From: Nematostella vectensis
Lineage: Eukaryota > Cnidaria > Anthozoa > Actiniaria > Edwardsiidae
Assembly (NCBI RefSeq): GCF_932526225.1
Contig: NC_064039.1
Coordinates: forward strand, 14,402,139-14,466,138
Direction of reading: 5' to 3'
Length of the DNA stretch: 64,000 bases
Of the stretch, positions 10,513-23,009 are shown piece by piece (position 1 is the stretch's first letter; each line of letters starts with the position of its first letter). A program made the position numbers and the translations under genes. The notes below the pieces were generated by a model. The model was given only the letters and a program-made list of their open reading frames with translations. It had not been told where the DNA came from and did not search any database.

Positions 10513-11513
10513 CACGTTGACCCCTCAACCGGCCTGTACCGGCTTTGGGAAGTACCTAGAACCCAAAAAAATCATAAATGCAAAATAAACACAACAAGAT
10601 GAAGATACTCAGGCATCAGTCTAAGGAATAAATGGTCTTGCAGATATGCATCCAACCAAGGTGTTGGCATCTACTCTTAAGCCAAATAATATCACAGGTT
10701 CTTTGACAAATCTCAAATCGAACAAGGAGAGAAAAGCAGAATCACCCCTCTCAATAAAACGCTCAAAATACCACACAAGGGAGAGAGATCAGCAAACACA
10801 GCTCAAGACACAAATAGATACCTTAATTCTGATCCTCCAGGTACATTACCATGGCCTCAAAAAACAATGTCCACTCCTTGAAGGATTGTACAACCACGAA
10901 GAGGTCTTTACGTATTGCAAAGCATTCTGGGAGATCCAGGGGAAAATTCACGAGGGTAGGGCCAGTCAACACTCCTCTCCCCAAAGTCAGATGGTTTTTT
11001 ATAAGTCTTTTCACCCCGAAGCCAAAAAAATCAATTCCAGGTCATACAGACCCAGAATAGCAGTGTAAACAATTTTGCAATCAATTTGGTTTCAGAAAAG
11101 ACAGCATTTAGGAGAGCTGTGGTGATTCATTAGAAAATTATTTTCTCATCCAGGCAAAGCCAAACAAGAAAAAAATCATCATGAATCCACCTTTGCTTGC
11201 AAAAATTCATAAGCAAAGCACTCAATTATGCCCCAAAATACTTCATGATGTCCTGAGACACTCTCCTAATATGCTCATAGCTGTATTTTTGATAAAAAAT
11301 ACAAGCAACCATCAACTTGTGCTGGCTTCAGCACAACGACGAGGGATTAAAAGTGGGGACCGCAATGCACTGTTGGAAAGCTTGGATACCGCTGACTAGG
11401 TGCAGCTGTGTTTGACTTTGACGGGCTGTATATAACTCAGAATAGGGGGGGAGGTATCTGTTTTCAGTGTGTTTTTTGTAAATTCAGCTCAAAAAAAGCC
11501 AGGAGTCAATGGG
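10513..11513. mobile_element. piggyBac-like nonautonomous element, TTAA-flanked
   Basis: This 1,001-bp segment lies between TTAA at 10509-10512 and TTAA at 11514-11517. Its tips are inverted: CACGTTGACCCCT at the left, and CCCATTGACTCCT as the reverse complement of the right. TTAA duplication with CCC-type tips is the hallmark of piggyBac. The longest open frame inside (10646-11068, plus, 140 codons) shows no transposase motif, so I treat the element as nonautonomous. Confidence 0.65.
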
Positions 11514-11517
11514 TTAA

Positions 11518-14500
11518 ACACGAACGCGCGCTATAAAAGGGATCGCTCCGCCCCCTTTTTTGCATACTAATCAGTATCCAACATGGCGGCTGGTAGCGTT
11601 ATCAAAGGGGGGGATCAAAGCTCAAATAAAGCATAAAAAAAACAACGTTTTATTAGTCAATAAAGCTTTAATTTAATAATTAATGTGGTTTTTGTTGCAT
11701 GTATGATATTTTTTCTCTTCGACATGCTGTGTAATTACGGTATTTTCCGTCTTTTTTGTTGTGAATGGAGGCTGTTTTTGAAATTCGCGCCATTTTCCCA
11801 GTGTCAATCAGTCCTTTTGCTCCAGTCTCACTCTTTTCCTTCCTCCGAGCCTCCCTCAGTTTGTTATTGTGGATAGCAGATTTAACCGAAAGAACAGCCG
11901 CAAAACAACCCCCAAATATAGAGACCAAAGCCAGAAGTTCGGTCTATAAGCAGTGCAACGGCCATTTGCAATGGTGGTGAAATCCTTTTTGAGACCGAAG
12001 CACCCTGTTCAACATAGAGCTTTCTAAAGGGGACGAAGGTCTCCTTTATTAATCAACAACAAGATTGCAAATCCCGTCTTGGTTCATCAAAGGAAACCTC
12101 AACGCCACAGAGCGCCGATTTGCTAGAAGCACTACTCACGAATATCGAGTAACCAACAACATTTGTACTTATAACTTACTTATTCACGCTAAAGTTCCTC
12201 CCTCAACTCAGCTCTTCAGTCCTTTTAAATAGCTCTCGATGAAATCCCAGGAAGCCAGTTCAATGAATTTATGTATTCATTAAGTCTATTTTATCAGAAA
12301 AAAAAAAAAAACGAAAGGAAAGTGTTGTAGTCTTTGTTATGACCCGAAAGCACCGCATTTTGTAGACAGGGGCACTCTGCCAGCGTGCAGATGCAATGTG
12401 TTTGCGATGACTCATAAGTGGATAAACTCACTAACTATGTCATCTGGAAGTGTGGTGAAATACAATGTCAAAATAAGGTGAGATTTTTGTTATCTTTCCT
12501 CATAATTTTGAAATTTCATGTATAAATAAAGACTACAAAAGAATCATTATATTGTCTATACTGTTCAGAATGATGCTTCATGGCCTTGAATCAACTGATC
12601 ACAGAGACAGTATGCTAATGTTTGCGATGCAGTCCTGATATGATATGAAGACATTTTGGCATAGACATAAAGCATTGATATACAGCTTCAAATTAAAATG
12701 CCCCTCTTTGAATCATCGCCCACGCCTCACCCCAACAATGTTCTAGTGTCCTGTGTAGGATTTATAGGGTGGAGCATTCAACTCATATCCACTTGAACAA
12801 GCAGTACTACAACATTTGTTGACTTATGTTTTATACAGTAGCTTTGCATACACATGTCTTTAGCAATGTGTGTGTACATCATCTTTATCATTAGACATAA
12901 ATTTTCTGCTTTTTGCATGATATCTATGTCAGGGCACACCCACTTGACAATTCATGGCTATGTGCTCCAGAAATCTAAATCTGAAATAGACAGCAAGCCA
13001 GGTTAGGACCTACTATCAAATAATAGCTCCTCTCCATATGCCCAGGTTCCTAAAATGTGTATCTTTATCTTTACAAAATACTTTTCATCATAATGCATTA
13101 CAACACATCTTGGTTTATGTATATGTTGAATATATTAAATTGGTGTGTTATTTCTGTAGTTCATCTTACCTATACAACTATTTTGTGTAACTATTCAATA
13201 ACAAAGGCAACCTAAATTTTCCTAACCATGCAGTTTATTTTTCCATCATTGTGAAAACATTTACAAAAGATGAAACAACAAACAATCTATACAACAAGGG
13301 TTTTCTGATTCCTATATTTTGAGAAAGGAAACAGGCCCCCATACCCCTATCTCTCCTGCTTGGAATTGGGATTTTCATCCAATATTAGGAAATGCAGATA
13401 ATAAAATAAAGATGCATTCTTGAAAATACAAGCTAACATTCCCATGGCTCTCATAATCTGGATAAGCCTTCACTTCACATCTTCCTCCTTGAGACTGCCT
13501 TCAGTAGGATACCAATTGACTAGGACATATTTTGTAATGCTCTGTCATCAGTGCTGGTTCATATATGATACAATGTGAGGATGACTATAGGCATGCTGCT
13601 TTATCAACTCAAAAAACAAGTAGTTTTTATTAATGTTTTCATGCTTTTATTTACACTGAATTACACTGTTTATTTTGGGAAAATCTTCAGGTACTGTGCT
13701 TATATACTCCCTTCATGATATTGTAAACTGCATAGATCAGTCTGTGCATGTAAAGCACACTTGATCATGCCTAATCCAGGGATTTACAATAAACAAATAT
13801 TAGCATTGTACTGGTAGTGGAAAGCTGGTAGTAGTGGTTTGAGGAGATGCAGAATTGGGACTTGAGCTCCAAACTTTCTTGGATAGGTCTGTGATTGAAA
13901 TGTAAATAGGTAAAAAAAAGTGAACAAAAAAAGGAAGAAAAGCAATTATTATATTCGCTTTATTTACAACACATGATCTAAGTGCAACAATCAATGTTTT
14001 TTTTACAGGCATTAGCTTTTTCTATTTTTACAAGATTTTATGCATTTTGTCAAACTTGAATGCCATTTTTTCACTGAGAAGCGGGATGGTTATTATTAAT
14101 ACCATACGAGAAAATCGATGAACTTGGGTAAAGATTGAGTTAAGCACTTAATTAGCGGATAAGTCTTTGACGAATGAACAACTCCCGTGCCAAAAAGCAA
14201 AAAAACTTCTCCTTGGACTTTAGAAGCGAAATACGAGCGACACAAATGAAGTTGTGCGCTCGTTTGTTTACATTTACGTCGTCGGTTATCTAAAACCCGT
14301 AAGAGATTGAAATAAAAAAGAGAGAAGAACCTACCGGTTTCTCTTTTTTCAAAAATATTGAGGATTTAAGGATGAAATAAAGCCACAAACATGCCTAAGT
14401 CCGAACGGGGAAACTTTAGCACTTACGTAAAAGGGGGAGAAAATTCTTTCTATTTAGATGTGATTTTTGCTGTAAAACATTGTACTTTTTTATGCTACAG

Positions 14501-14697
14501 ATACCTTTGCATTTTAACACGTTTCTGATAACAAAAAGACCAAATATTTCCTTACTTGAACTGTAGCTCGACTCATTTTCTGGTTTGTCGGGAGCTCCGT
14601 GAAACACGTCCGCACGCTTTGAAGTCTTGACTCAACTGATTTGATTGACAGATTTTTCGGAGCTCACCAGTTTTGCCCCCTTTTATAGTGCGCGTGC
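11518..14697. mobile_element. Inverted-repeat DNA element, ~3.2 kb
   Basis: The ends are inverted copies of one another: CACGAACGCGCGCTATAAAA at the left, and CACGCACGCGCACTATAAAA as the reverse complement of the right, both followed by GGG. The element lies between two LINE pieces and so was inserted into the LINE. Both tips carry TATAAAA pointing inward. Downstream of the right one, on the minus strand, are an ATG and a GTAAGG donor-like site, so the ends could have served as promoters. The interior is AT-rich and shows no transposase. The superfamily and target duplication are unresolved. Confidence 0.55.
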
Positions 14698-15375
14698 GTG
14701 TTGTAGGTTGTAGGTAGATTATTCTTTTGTCGAAGGGGACAATATTCTAATATTTAGTTCTTCAAAAAGTGGTTTTAAGGGTGCATCCCATTTCTTATCG
14801 AGGATAACCCGCGCACATCGTTTCTGGAACTTGATCATATCGTCGATGTGATGTTTTTTGGTCGAGCCCCAGACGATAGCACCATAGTCTAATATTGGCT
14901 GTATAAGCGAATGGTAGAACAGGGTTCTTGTTTAAAGTGACAGGAATTTCTTTGTCCTTTTTAACAAGCCTAGTCGCTTGGAGATCTTATTGTGAATGTA
15001 CTTGAGGTGGTTGTCCCAGGTTAAGAAGTTGTCTAATCTTATGCTAAGCAGTTTAACTTCATTGACACATTCAAGCTAGCCATTTTCGGTGCTGACTGTC
15101 AAATCCTTTCCTGCCAATTTGCGCAACTTTGGCTTGCTACAGATAAGCATTGATTTGGTTTTACTTTGGTTCAAAACCATTTTGTTTTCATTCGCCCATC
15201 CATTCACCTTTTTTAGCTCTTCAGTAAGAATAGACTCAACCTCACTAACGCTACTTCCACTTGCGACTTGTGTTGTATCATCTGCATATATCTCGAGTGC
15301 GCTGTTGGAGACTTCAAGTGGTAAGTCATTAATAAACAGAATAAACATTGAGGTACCTAAAATCGGGCTTTTCTC
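14698..15375 (-). pseudogene. Non-LTR retrotransposon reverse transcriptase, 5'-truncated
   Basis: The minus strand from 15375 reads SPILGTSMFILFINDLPLEV, then the catalytic YADDT box (about 15270) and NENKMVLNQSKTKSML, the palm and following motifs of a LINE reverse transcriptase. After a stop at 15076 the homology continues in another frame: NKISKRLGLLKRTKKFLSL, a stop, then IQPILDYGAIVWGSTKK, CARVILDKKWDAP and RIIYLQ. It begins abruptly within the SILG motif at the junction with the 32-bp array, as expected for 5' truncation. With the pieces at 10441-10512 and 9209-9375 it forms one broken copy. CR1/Jockey-like is a family-level guess. Confidence 0.88.
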
Positions 15376-15640
15376 GATGAGGTGCGTTATAGCGAGGGGC
15401 TTGTCTCGGTGAGGTGCGTTATAGCGAAGGGCTTTTCTCGGTGAGGTGCGTATAGCGAGGGGCTTGTCTCGGTGAGGTGCGTCATAGCGAAAAGCTCGTC
15501 TCTGTGAGGTGCGTTATAGCGAAGGGATTTTCTCGATAAGGTGCGTTACTGCGAAGTGCTCGTCTCTGTGCGGCCTCAGTTAGGTGCATTACTACGGGGG
15601 GCTCGTCTTTCGTAAGGTGCGTTATTGTAGAGGGCTAGTC
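15376..15640 (+). repeat. 32-bp minisatellite, right part
   Basis: About eight copies of the same unit as at 8273-9045 (GAGGTGCGTTATAGCGA plus a GGGCTTGTCTCGGT-type spacer). It abuts the truncated 5' end of the LINE. Confidence 0.9.
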
Positions 15641-18600
15641 ATAAAGAGGTCGTCACCGATTAACAAATACACCTTTTTATAGTCACATGCAAGGCTGGGG
15701 GTCGTTTCTGAAAACTACCGATAAACTCGGAAACCCGGAAGATACCCCCGGTATGCCCTCGATTTTGGGGTGTTTCTCCAAACACTCGTTATCTTCAGGC
15801 CCGAAATATAACAGACAACTTGACACCACTTGTAAATGGCGAGATTTCATCAACAAAAAAGCTGCAAATTGATTATTTATACTTGGCTAATTCAAGATGA
15901 ATAATTGATCTATAAATTTAGCTAGAAATATTAGGCAAAAACAACAATTTTCGCTGTTTGGTAAGTTAACGGGAGGTCTTGAGCTCCCGTAAGTTAGCGG
16001 GCGAGTTCTTCTGGGCCAAGGGATCGCGGGAGTTTAGAGAAACATCGGAAGAGTTGATCGCCCCCTCGACCAGTAAGAATCTCCAAGATTGGATATATCC
16101 CATTTTGAATTGCTTAGCATTTTAACAATCTTGTAGTCTTGTTTGTTTTATCTTTGCGCATTTCATTTGATGTCGTGAAACGCAAACACAGGACTAATTG
16201 AAACTAATCTTCTGGAACTGGTAAAATTGAGTTCTTCAGTCAGTCAGTTATTAATCATATAACTCGAAATGAGTGTGAACTCCGAATAGACGGATTTAAA
16301 TAATGACAATTTGCAGGTGATATTTATGGGAGCCCTGGAGGCATTATTAAAACATTAACATGTCATCACATAAGGCTCATCGCTACGAATATTTCTATAA
16401 ATCCTTTTTTACAAATTATTACCTGAATCCAAAGAATTGTATTTTTCAGTGTAATTAACTTCATCGATTTTTGTATGATTCTGTGACTAGAAATGCTTGC
16501 ATTTGCTAAGCCAGACTAATTATAAAATCATTATTATCAACAGGGTGTCATCATTAAAATTTCACTAGAAGTTCTACCATTCTAAGTCAAAAGCTCTATA
16601 AGTCTAGCAGAACAGAGAACTAGAGTGGAAACGAATAGTTCCCAAAAAAGGTGCGAAAGAGGTAAGCCTTTCATAATGTATTGAATTTTTCAAGAAAGAA
16701 GTACACTAATTTGGATAGCTTTTTCATTGTCAGATCCCCTAAAACATATACCACAACGAAAAAAAACCTCCAATCTTTCTAGAATTGGCGTTGTTTAAAT
16801 TCCTTTTTTCGAATCAATAATTTACTGTTAGAAGCATACTCAACATCGATGTTAAGTCTTAAGCTCAATGACCTTAAACTTCCGGATAGAAATACTAGAA
16901 CTAGATTCGGGTTTTAAAATGATGTTGATAATTTTAGTGGACAGTGGCTTCAGTAGTAATGTTGAGTACTAAACACTCGAGACATACGATTTGGGTGTTC
17001 CAATCCCAAATAAGTTTCACAGCAGTTCGAATCTTCATTCCGTTTTCAACATTTCATTTAAAATAGCATTAAACCGAGGTAAACGTATCATTTCTTTCAT
17101 GACACAAATAAATCTTCAGTACGTCAGTATGTCCTTTTTAAACTATTTGGCTGAAATTATAAAGAGGTGTTGAAAATTAGGTCCTTAGGAGTTACCAAAT
17201 TTGTAAAATAAAAATAAACGATTATGACTTAAGCTTAAAGGTGTCAAATCACCATAAATATAATGCATTATTTTATTGCTGTCTGCATAATTAAAATTTT
17301 TTAAACAATACACAATTTAGGTAATTTTTTTCGACATTAAGAAGTTCTGCAGTTTATGAATATAAAACAATACACATTTTTGCTTAAAATGGAGAAGATG
17401 GCTTGATTTTCAAATCCAAATTCTAAAATCTTTTGAGAGTTTCCTGAGCTTACCCTACAAATTTACATAGTTATTTTACATGGAAAATCATCATTGATTA
17501 TGAAGATGTTTAATAATTAATTCCAATCGTCTCCTTTTTTATCGATTAATTGGTTTCTCACAACGATAAATTATATACCCTATCAGAAGATGTTTCAGTG
17601 CTGCAGCGAGTAATCAAGTCCCTTTCATCAATACTTTACATATCCCTAGCAACTCTGAGAAAGTCATGTTTTTATCGATAAGGAATGGGTAGTGAGTATG
17701 TTACAACAATAATAATAATGAAATAAATAAAGCAATCTTCTACATTTTTCCAAGTTAAATAGGCTCTTACACAAATTAGGCGTGTTCCCAGGATTGGCTG
17801 ATATTGATGTGATCACTCCAACTAAATTGTATACTATTTTTCCTTTATTCATACACTTTTATAATAAGAACTATTTTTTATAAGAGCGCTCTGCCTGAGA
17901 TTTCAACATTTTTTTTAAAAACTTGCCACGATCTTAGAACATGTCAAGGCTCAGATAGCAACAAAATATTGTTCTGTTAGTGCGATGGCTTCTAAAAAGC
18001 AAAAGCAAATTGTCTTTAAAACAATAAATAACATCTAGTATCGGATCTAGGGGGGGGGGGGGGGGGTTGCCCCTTTGGGCTGCCAGGAAAGCCATATGTA
18101 AGTAAAAAAGATACAACTTCCCCCTTTTGTCACTGAGCCAAACCCGCCCCTTCAGCGAAAAGCTAGATCCGCCCATGACATCCGGGATAACGTTTATCCG
18201 TGCTTTGTGCAACCGCGAATCACTAATATTCAGGCGAAGATCCATTCATGCCCGCGCTGACGTTAGTTTGAGAAAACATTTAATATATCTTAGTTGTTAC
18301 TAACCATTTTACCCTTTATAGAACTGAAAACATTGATTTAAAACTATTGAAAATGCGTGGCAGCATAAAATGCATTAAACGTTTTATATATTTTTCAATA
18401 AAAATATTGGCTCGCTTATCTCGAAAAACTTTGACATGTAGCTACCGTGAAGCTATTTGTGATCTATAAATACATAAGGTAGCGCTATTTGGAAAACAGC
18501 CCTCACCAGACCCTCCCCTTCTGTGTGGATCTTGTCACCCTCAATATAAAACTCGCCAAATGTACTCCATTAGAGCAGGTACATTCAATAGCTAGACAAA

Positions 18601-19635
18601 GAAGCTGTTTCAAAATGACAAAACAGTTAGGGACTATGTGATATATATTTATATGTGTTGTTTAACACAAAGATGCATATTAGCGCGAAAAGCCTGGGGG
18701 TTTGACTAAATTTTGGACTAAAGTTGGACTAAAAAAAAACTGGATGGTAGACACAACCCACTAACAACACTTTATGTTACCGATAACTTTCTTCCACAAT
18801 TGACATACCTTTGTAAGTTTGAATCAAATTATATTCACATTTCAGGCGCCTTAAGACAGGTGCATATACATAGATATAATAGGAAAAAGAGTAGTCATTA
18901 TTTGACGATCTTTCCATAGGAAATGACCTACATTTTGGTGGCTAGCTGGGATAGGTGTAGCCTCAACAAAAGGAGCTACGTTTATGCATTAGCCATTTTC
19001 CAACCAATAATTCGACATCTTTGTTTACCCGGCCTAATCGATCGAATCTGAACGAAGTGTCGATCAGACTCGATCGAATTTAAATCGTACTAGGCGAACA
19101 AAAATCACAATCGAACTACGATTTCGATTACCGATCTACGCCTCTTGCAATCAACCAACTTTCATATACAAGCGCTTTATAGCAGATACTTTGCTAATGA
19201 GAGACTAATAAATAGGGTTTACTTCATAACCAGGCGAAAAGCAGCAGGGTACAACTAAAGACGTCGTTTTTCTTGGGTTATATTAGTCTTACCCCGACCA
19301 CAGTTTCAAAGCAAACACCACAAGAAAGACTTCAAGACAGCTTTGTGAGCACATTTTTTTATATCTTTTAATATAATGCTCCATACAAATCTTTAAGTTC
19401 ATAGACTATCGTAGCCGGAAACCTTTAAAAAACGAAAAATTGAAATCAATCTCGTTGGATGTCATTGCCGGAAACCTAAAAAGCACGAAAAGTTGCAATC
19501 TATTTCGTTGGATGTGTCTGGTGTTTTAAAATCTTTTATAAATTTTAAACATATCCATCGCAAAACTCGTTAGACAGTACTCCCAACTCCTTACCAACGA
19601 TAATCCCGTAAAACAGAGTGCACGGACAACTCAAG
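15641..19635. other. Noncoding DNA with dispersed repeats
   Basis: No gene is recognised. A second copy of the 6575-6690 repeat lies at about 17870-17990. A small element is at 18033-18173. A cluster of ATCGAT-rich palindromic sequence lies at about 19030-19145. A ~49 bp tandem duplication (GCCGGAAACCT ... TCGTTGGATGT) is at 19414-19462 and 19467-19515, just before the 36-bp array. A phrase like that array's core, ACTATCGTAG, already appears at about 19405. Confidence 0.4.
18033..18173. mobile_element. Small inverted-repeat element with poly(G) tract
   Basis: The left end reads TATCGGATCTAG followed by a run of about 18 G (from 18049). The right end reads CTAGATCCGCCC, whose reverse complement is GGGCGGATCTAG, giving a ~9-bp inverted repeat CGGATCTAG. 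Related ends with poly(C/G) occur near 4874-4917 and 23810-23880. Confidence 0.45.
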
Positions 19636-21665
19636 CATACAGTCTATCGTAGGTGGAGACCATCCTGGAGGCATACAGTCTATCGTAGGTAGAGACCATC
19701 CTGAAGGCATACAGTCTATCGTAGGTAGAGACCATCCTGAAGTCATACAGTCTATCGTAGGTAGAGACCATCCCGAAGGCATACAGTCTATCGTAGATGG
19801 AGATCATCCTGAAGTCATACAGTCTATCGTAGGTGGAGACCACAGTTGGACACCATCCGTAAGGGATACAATCTATCGTAGGTAGAGACCATCCTGAAGT
19901 CATACAGTCTATCGTAGGTGGAGACCATCCTGAAGCCATACAGTCTATCGTACGTGGAGACCATCCTGAAGGCATACAATCTACCGTAGGTGGAGACCAC
20001 AGTTGGACACCATCCGTAAGGGATACAATCTATCGTAGGTAGAGACCATCCTGAAGTCATACAGTCTATCGTAGGTGGAGACCATCCTGAAGCCATACAG
20101 TCTATCGTAGGTAGAGACCATCCTGAAGGCATACAGTCTATCGTAGGTAGAGACCATCCTGAAGGCATACAGTCTATCGTAGGTGGAGACCATCAAGAAA
20201 GCATACAGTCTATCGTAGGTATAAATCATCCTGAAGGCATACAGTCTATCGTAGGTGGAGATCATCCTGAAGGCATACAGTCTATTGTAGGTGAAGACCA
20301 TCCTGAAAGCATACAGTATATCGTAGATGGAGACCATCCTGAAGTCATACAGTCTATCTTAGGTGGAGAGCATCCTGAAGGCGTACAGTCTATCGTAAGT
20401 ACAAACCATTTTGAAGGCATACAGTCTATCGTAGGTAGAGACCATCCTGAAGGCATACAGTCTATCGTAGGTGGAGACCAGCCTGAAGGCATACAGTCTA
20501 TCGTAAGTGGAGACCATCCTGGAGGCATACAGTCTATCGTGGGTAGAGACCATTATGAAGGCATAGTCTATCGTAGGTGGAGACCACAGTTGGACACCAT
20601 CCGGAAGGTACACAATCTATCGTAGGTAGAGACCACCCTGAAGGCATATATTCTATCGTAGGTAGAGACCATCCTGAAGGCATACAGTCTATCGTAGGTA
20701 GAGACCATCCTGAAGGCGTACAGTCTATCGTAGTTAGAGACCATCCTGAAGGCATACAGTCTATCGTAGGTAGAGACCATCCTGGAGGCATACAGTCTAT
20801 CGTAGGTGGAGACCATCATGAAGGCATAGTCTATCGTAGGTGGAGACCACCATGAAAGCATACAGTCTATCGTAGGTAGAGACCATCCTGAAGGCGTACA
20901 GTCTATCGTAGCTAGAGACCATCCTGAAGGCATACAGTCTATCGTAGGTAGAGACCATCCTGGAGGCATACAGTCTATCGTAGGTAGAGACCATTATGAA
21001 GGCATAGTCTATCGTAGGTGGAGACCACAGTTGGACACCATCCGGAAGGTACACAATCTATCCTAGGTAGAGACCACCCTGAAGGCATATATTCTATCGT
21101 AGGTAGAGACCATCCTGAAGGCATACAGTCTATCGTAGGTAGAGACCATCCTGAAGGCGTACAGTCTATCGTAGTTAGAGACCATCCTGAAGGCATACAG
21201 TCTATCGTAGGTAGAGAGGCATACAGTCTATCGTAGGTGGAGACCATCATGAAGGCATAGTCTATCGTAGGTGGAGACCACCATGAAAGCATACAGTCTA
21301 TCGTAGGTAGAGATCATCCTGAAGTCATACAGTCTATTGTAGGTGGAGACCATCATGAAGGCATACAGTCTATCGTAAGTGGAGACCATCCTGGAGGCAT
21401 ACAGTCTATCGTAGGTAGAGACCATTATGAAGGCATAGTCTATCGTAGGTGGAGACCACAGTTGGACACCATCCGGAAGGCATACAATCTATCGTAGGTA
21501 GAGACCATCCTGAAGGCATACAATCTATCGTAGGTAGAGACCATCCTGAAGGCATACAGTCTATCGTAGGTAGAGACCATCCTGAAGGCATACATTCTAT
21601 CGTAGGTAGAGACCATTGTGAAGGCATAGTCTTTCGTAGGTGGACACCATCCTAATGGCATACAG
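19636..21665 (+). repeat. 36-bp minisatellite
   Basis: About 56 copies of a 36-bp unit with core GGCATACAGTCTATCGTAGG and a spacer TAGAGACCATCCTGAA. Because 36 is a multiple of three and the unit lacks stops in some frames, long open frames occur on both strands (GRDHPEGIQSIV repeats on plus; GWSLPTIDCMPS on minus). A variant GGAGACCACAGTTGGACACC marks higher-order blocks, at about 19835, 19990, 20577, 21016 and 21447. I treat it as noncoding satellite. Confidence 0.95.
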
Positions 21666-22401
21666 TCTATACTAGGTGAACAAGTTCTATTGTTAAGCAT
21701 CAAGACTTTATTGAAGAAACTTGAGCGGTCACGGTCCACAGATTACTTTTCGCAGTCATTCTTTTCGTGATGGCAAGTTGACGTCAGCGGCCGGTTGGAT
21801 AATGAAGGAAAGTCAAATAAAATAAACATTGACCTTATTTCGTTTATGATGCCTCTTAAGTTGCGACTTGCACTTAGAAATCACGTGACTTGCACTAAGA
21901 AATCACGTTACTGTTTGATTGGCAAATTCGCGCCAATATAAACACAGTATAGCTGCGGCCATCACGTCAGAGAGCGACGAAATAATAAAATCTTGCAATG
22001 AAAATAAGCCTTTTCCGACTGATTGGATAGATTGCTTTGTATCGTTGTTATTTTACCGCGCGCGATTTTGCCAAAAATCACATGATCAAACATCCGCCAG
22101 GGGCTTGGTTTAACCTCCATTTCAGTATGCAATGATTATATTATATTAAGGCTCTCTTGGCAACGGAGTGGCAGCCCGCCGATGTATTTTTCACATCATT
22201 GAAAAAAATCCTAAGATTTTATGACCCAAGCTCAACCCCTTTCTACAAGAGTAATAAGTTTAAAAACTGTTTGTGGGAGCTAAAATTTATAAATTCACCT
22301 CCCGTTGTTTGCTTTTGAGTTGTTTGCACCCTTTTTAAGATGCTTCTTTTCCGTCTTTTGAGAATCCTGCCATTAATAATAACCTTTTTTTGTAGGGTAC
22401 A
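21666..22401. promoter_or_regulatory. 5' flank of the TSP1/SEA gene
   Basis: This includes the likely promoter or 5' UTR. Two adjacent 22-bp copies of GACTTGCACTAAGAAATCAC plus GT (21865-21886 and 21887-21908, one mismatch) each end in TCACGT and are a candidate transcription-factor site pair. CCTTTTTTTGTAG ending at 22395 looks like a splice acceptor six bases before the ATG, so an upstream untranslated exon is possible. Confidence 0.35.
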
Positions 22402-23009
22402 ATGCAAGCCACACTCCATCTGCTTTTGTTATTTGTCGTGGTCGCATCTATTGAAAAGGTCAACGCAGCTCCGCAAGCAAAGTGGAGTACATGGACCGTG
22501 TGTTCGGCATCATGCGGCAGCAGTGGGGTACAGTCACGTAATCAATTTTGCCCTTCGGGAAAATGCGAACCTCCGGTTCCTGATCCGCCACCAAGTGAAA
22601 CTCGAGAGTGCAACAGAAACCCATGCAATCCGCCCACTACCCTGGGAACCGACCACACCACGCCCAGCAACACTACAGGCAATAGGACTAAGGTACCAAC
22701 CACTCCGAGGACCAGCGAGGGGGAGACGCCAACTAGCCTGGCAAATGCGCCGAGTAAAATGTCTTCGACCGAAGCCAGGGCCACCGAGGCAAAGAAGATA
22801 TTGGCCCCTGGAGAAGAAGATGTTGCTGATGGCACGATGACAGTCGATCAGGAGTATAATCCAAAGCTTCAGGACAAGACCTCGAAAGAGTTCAAGGAGC
22901 TGCAGCATATCAGCAGTAAACTGCTGGACGACGCCTTAAGTGAGCTTGAAGACTACTTAAGGAATGAGATTATAGAGTTCTTAAAAGGGAGTGTCGTAAT
23001 CAGATACAG
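22402..23009 (+). CDS. TSP1-SEA-transmembrane protein, coding exon 1
   Basis: First coding exon of a predicted 327-residue type I membrane protein (exons 22402-23009, 23321-23460, 24261-24391, 28905-29009). Residues 1-22 are a signal peptide with core LLLLFVVVA. Residues 27-76 are a thrombospondin type 1 repeat with WSTW, CSASCG and six Cys (34, 38, 50, 55, 70, 75). A Thr/Pro-rich, probably O-glycosylated linker follows to about residue 150. The SEA domain starts at about 155 and reaches its GSVVI strand at 196-200; the family's self-cleavage motif is G-S-V-V-V, so autoproteolysis between G196 and S197 is plausible. The exon ends at CAG|GTAAAA in phase 2. Without splicing the frame stops one codon later. 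TSP1 and SEA domains suggest a cell-surface adhesion or mucin-like role; the exact function is unknown. Confidence 0.88.

Noticed and set aside
10646-11068. 140-codon plus-strand open frame
   Set aside because: It lies inside the TTAA-flanked element, has no transposase motif (no DDD/DDE pattern visible), and overlaps open frames on the other strand.
11525-11600. TATAAAA followed by AACATGGCGGCT as a host gene start
   Set aside because: The TATA box lies in the terminal inverted repeat of a transposon, and the frame closes after about 17 codons.
19591-21739. Open frames on both strands in the 36-bp array
   Set aside because: Same cause. The frames are repeatedly closed by unit-length changes, and no flanking exon or signal peptide is seen.
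22340-22908. Overlapping plus and minus frames over the TSP1 exon
   Set aside because: Shadows of the real frame, which has a signal peptide, six-Cys TSP1 and SEA motifs and ends at a splice donor.
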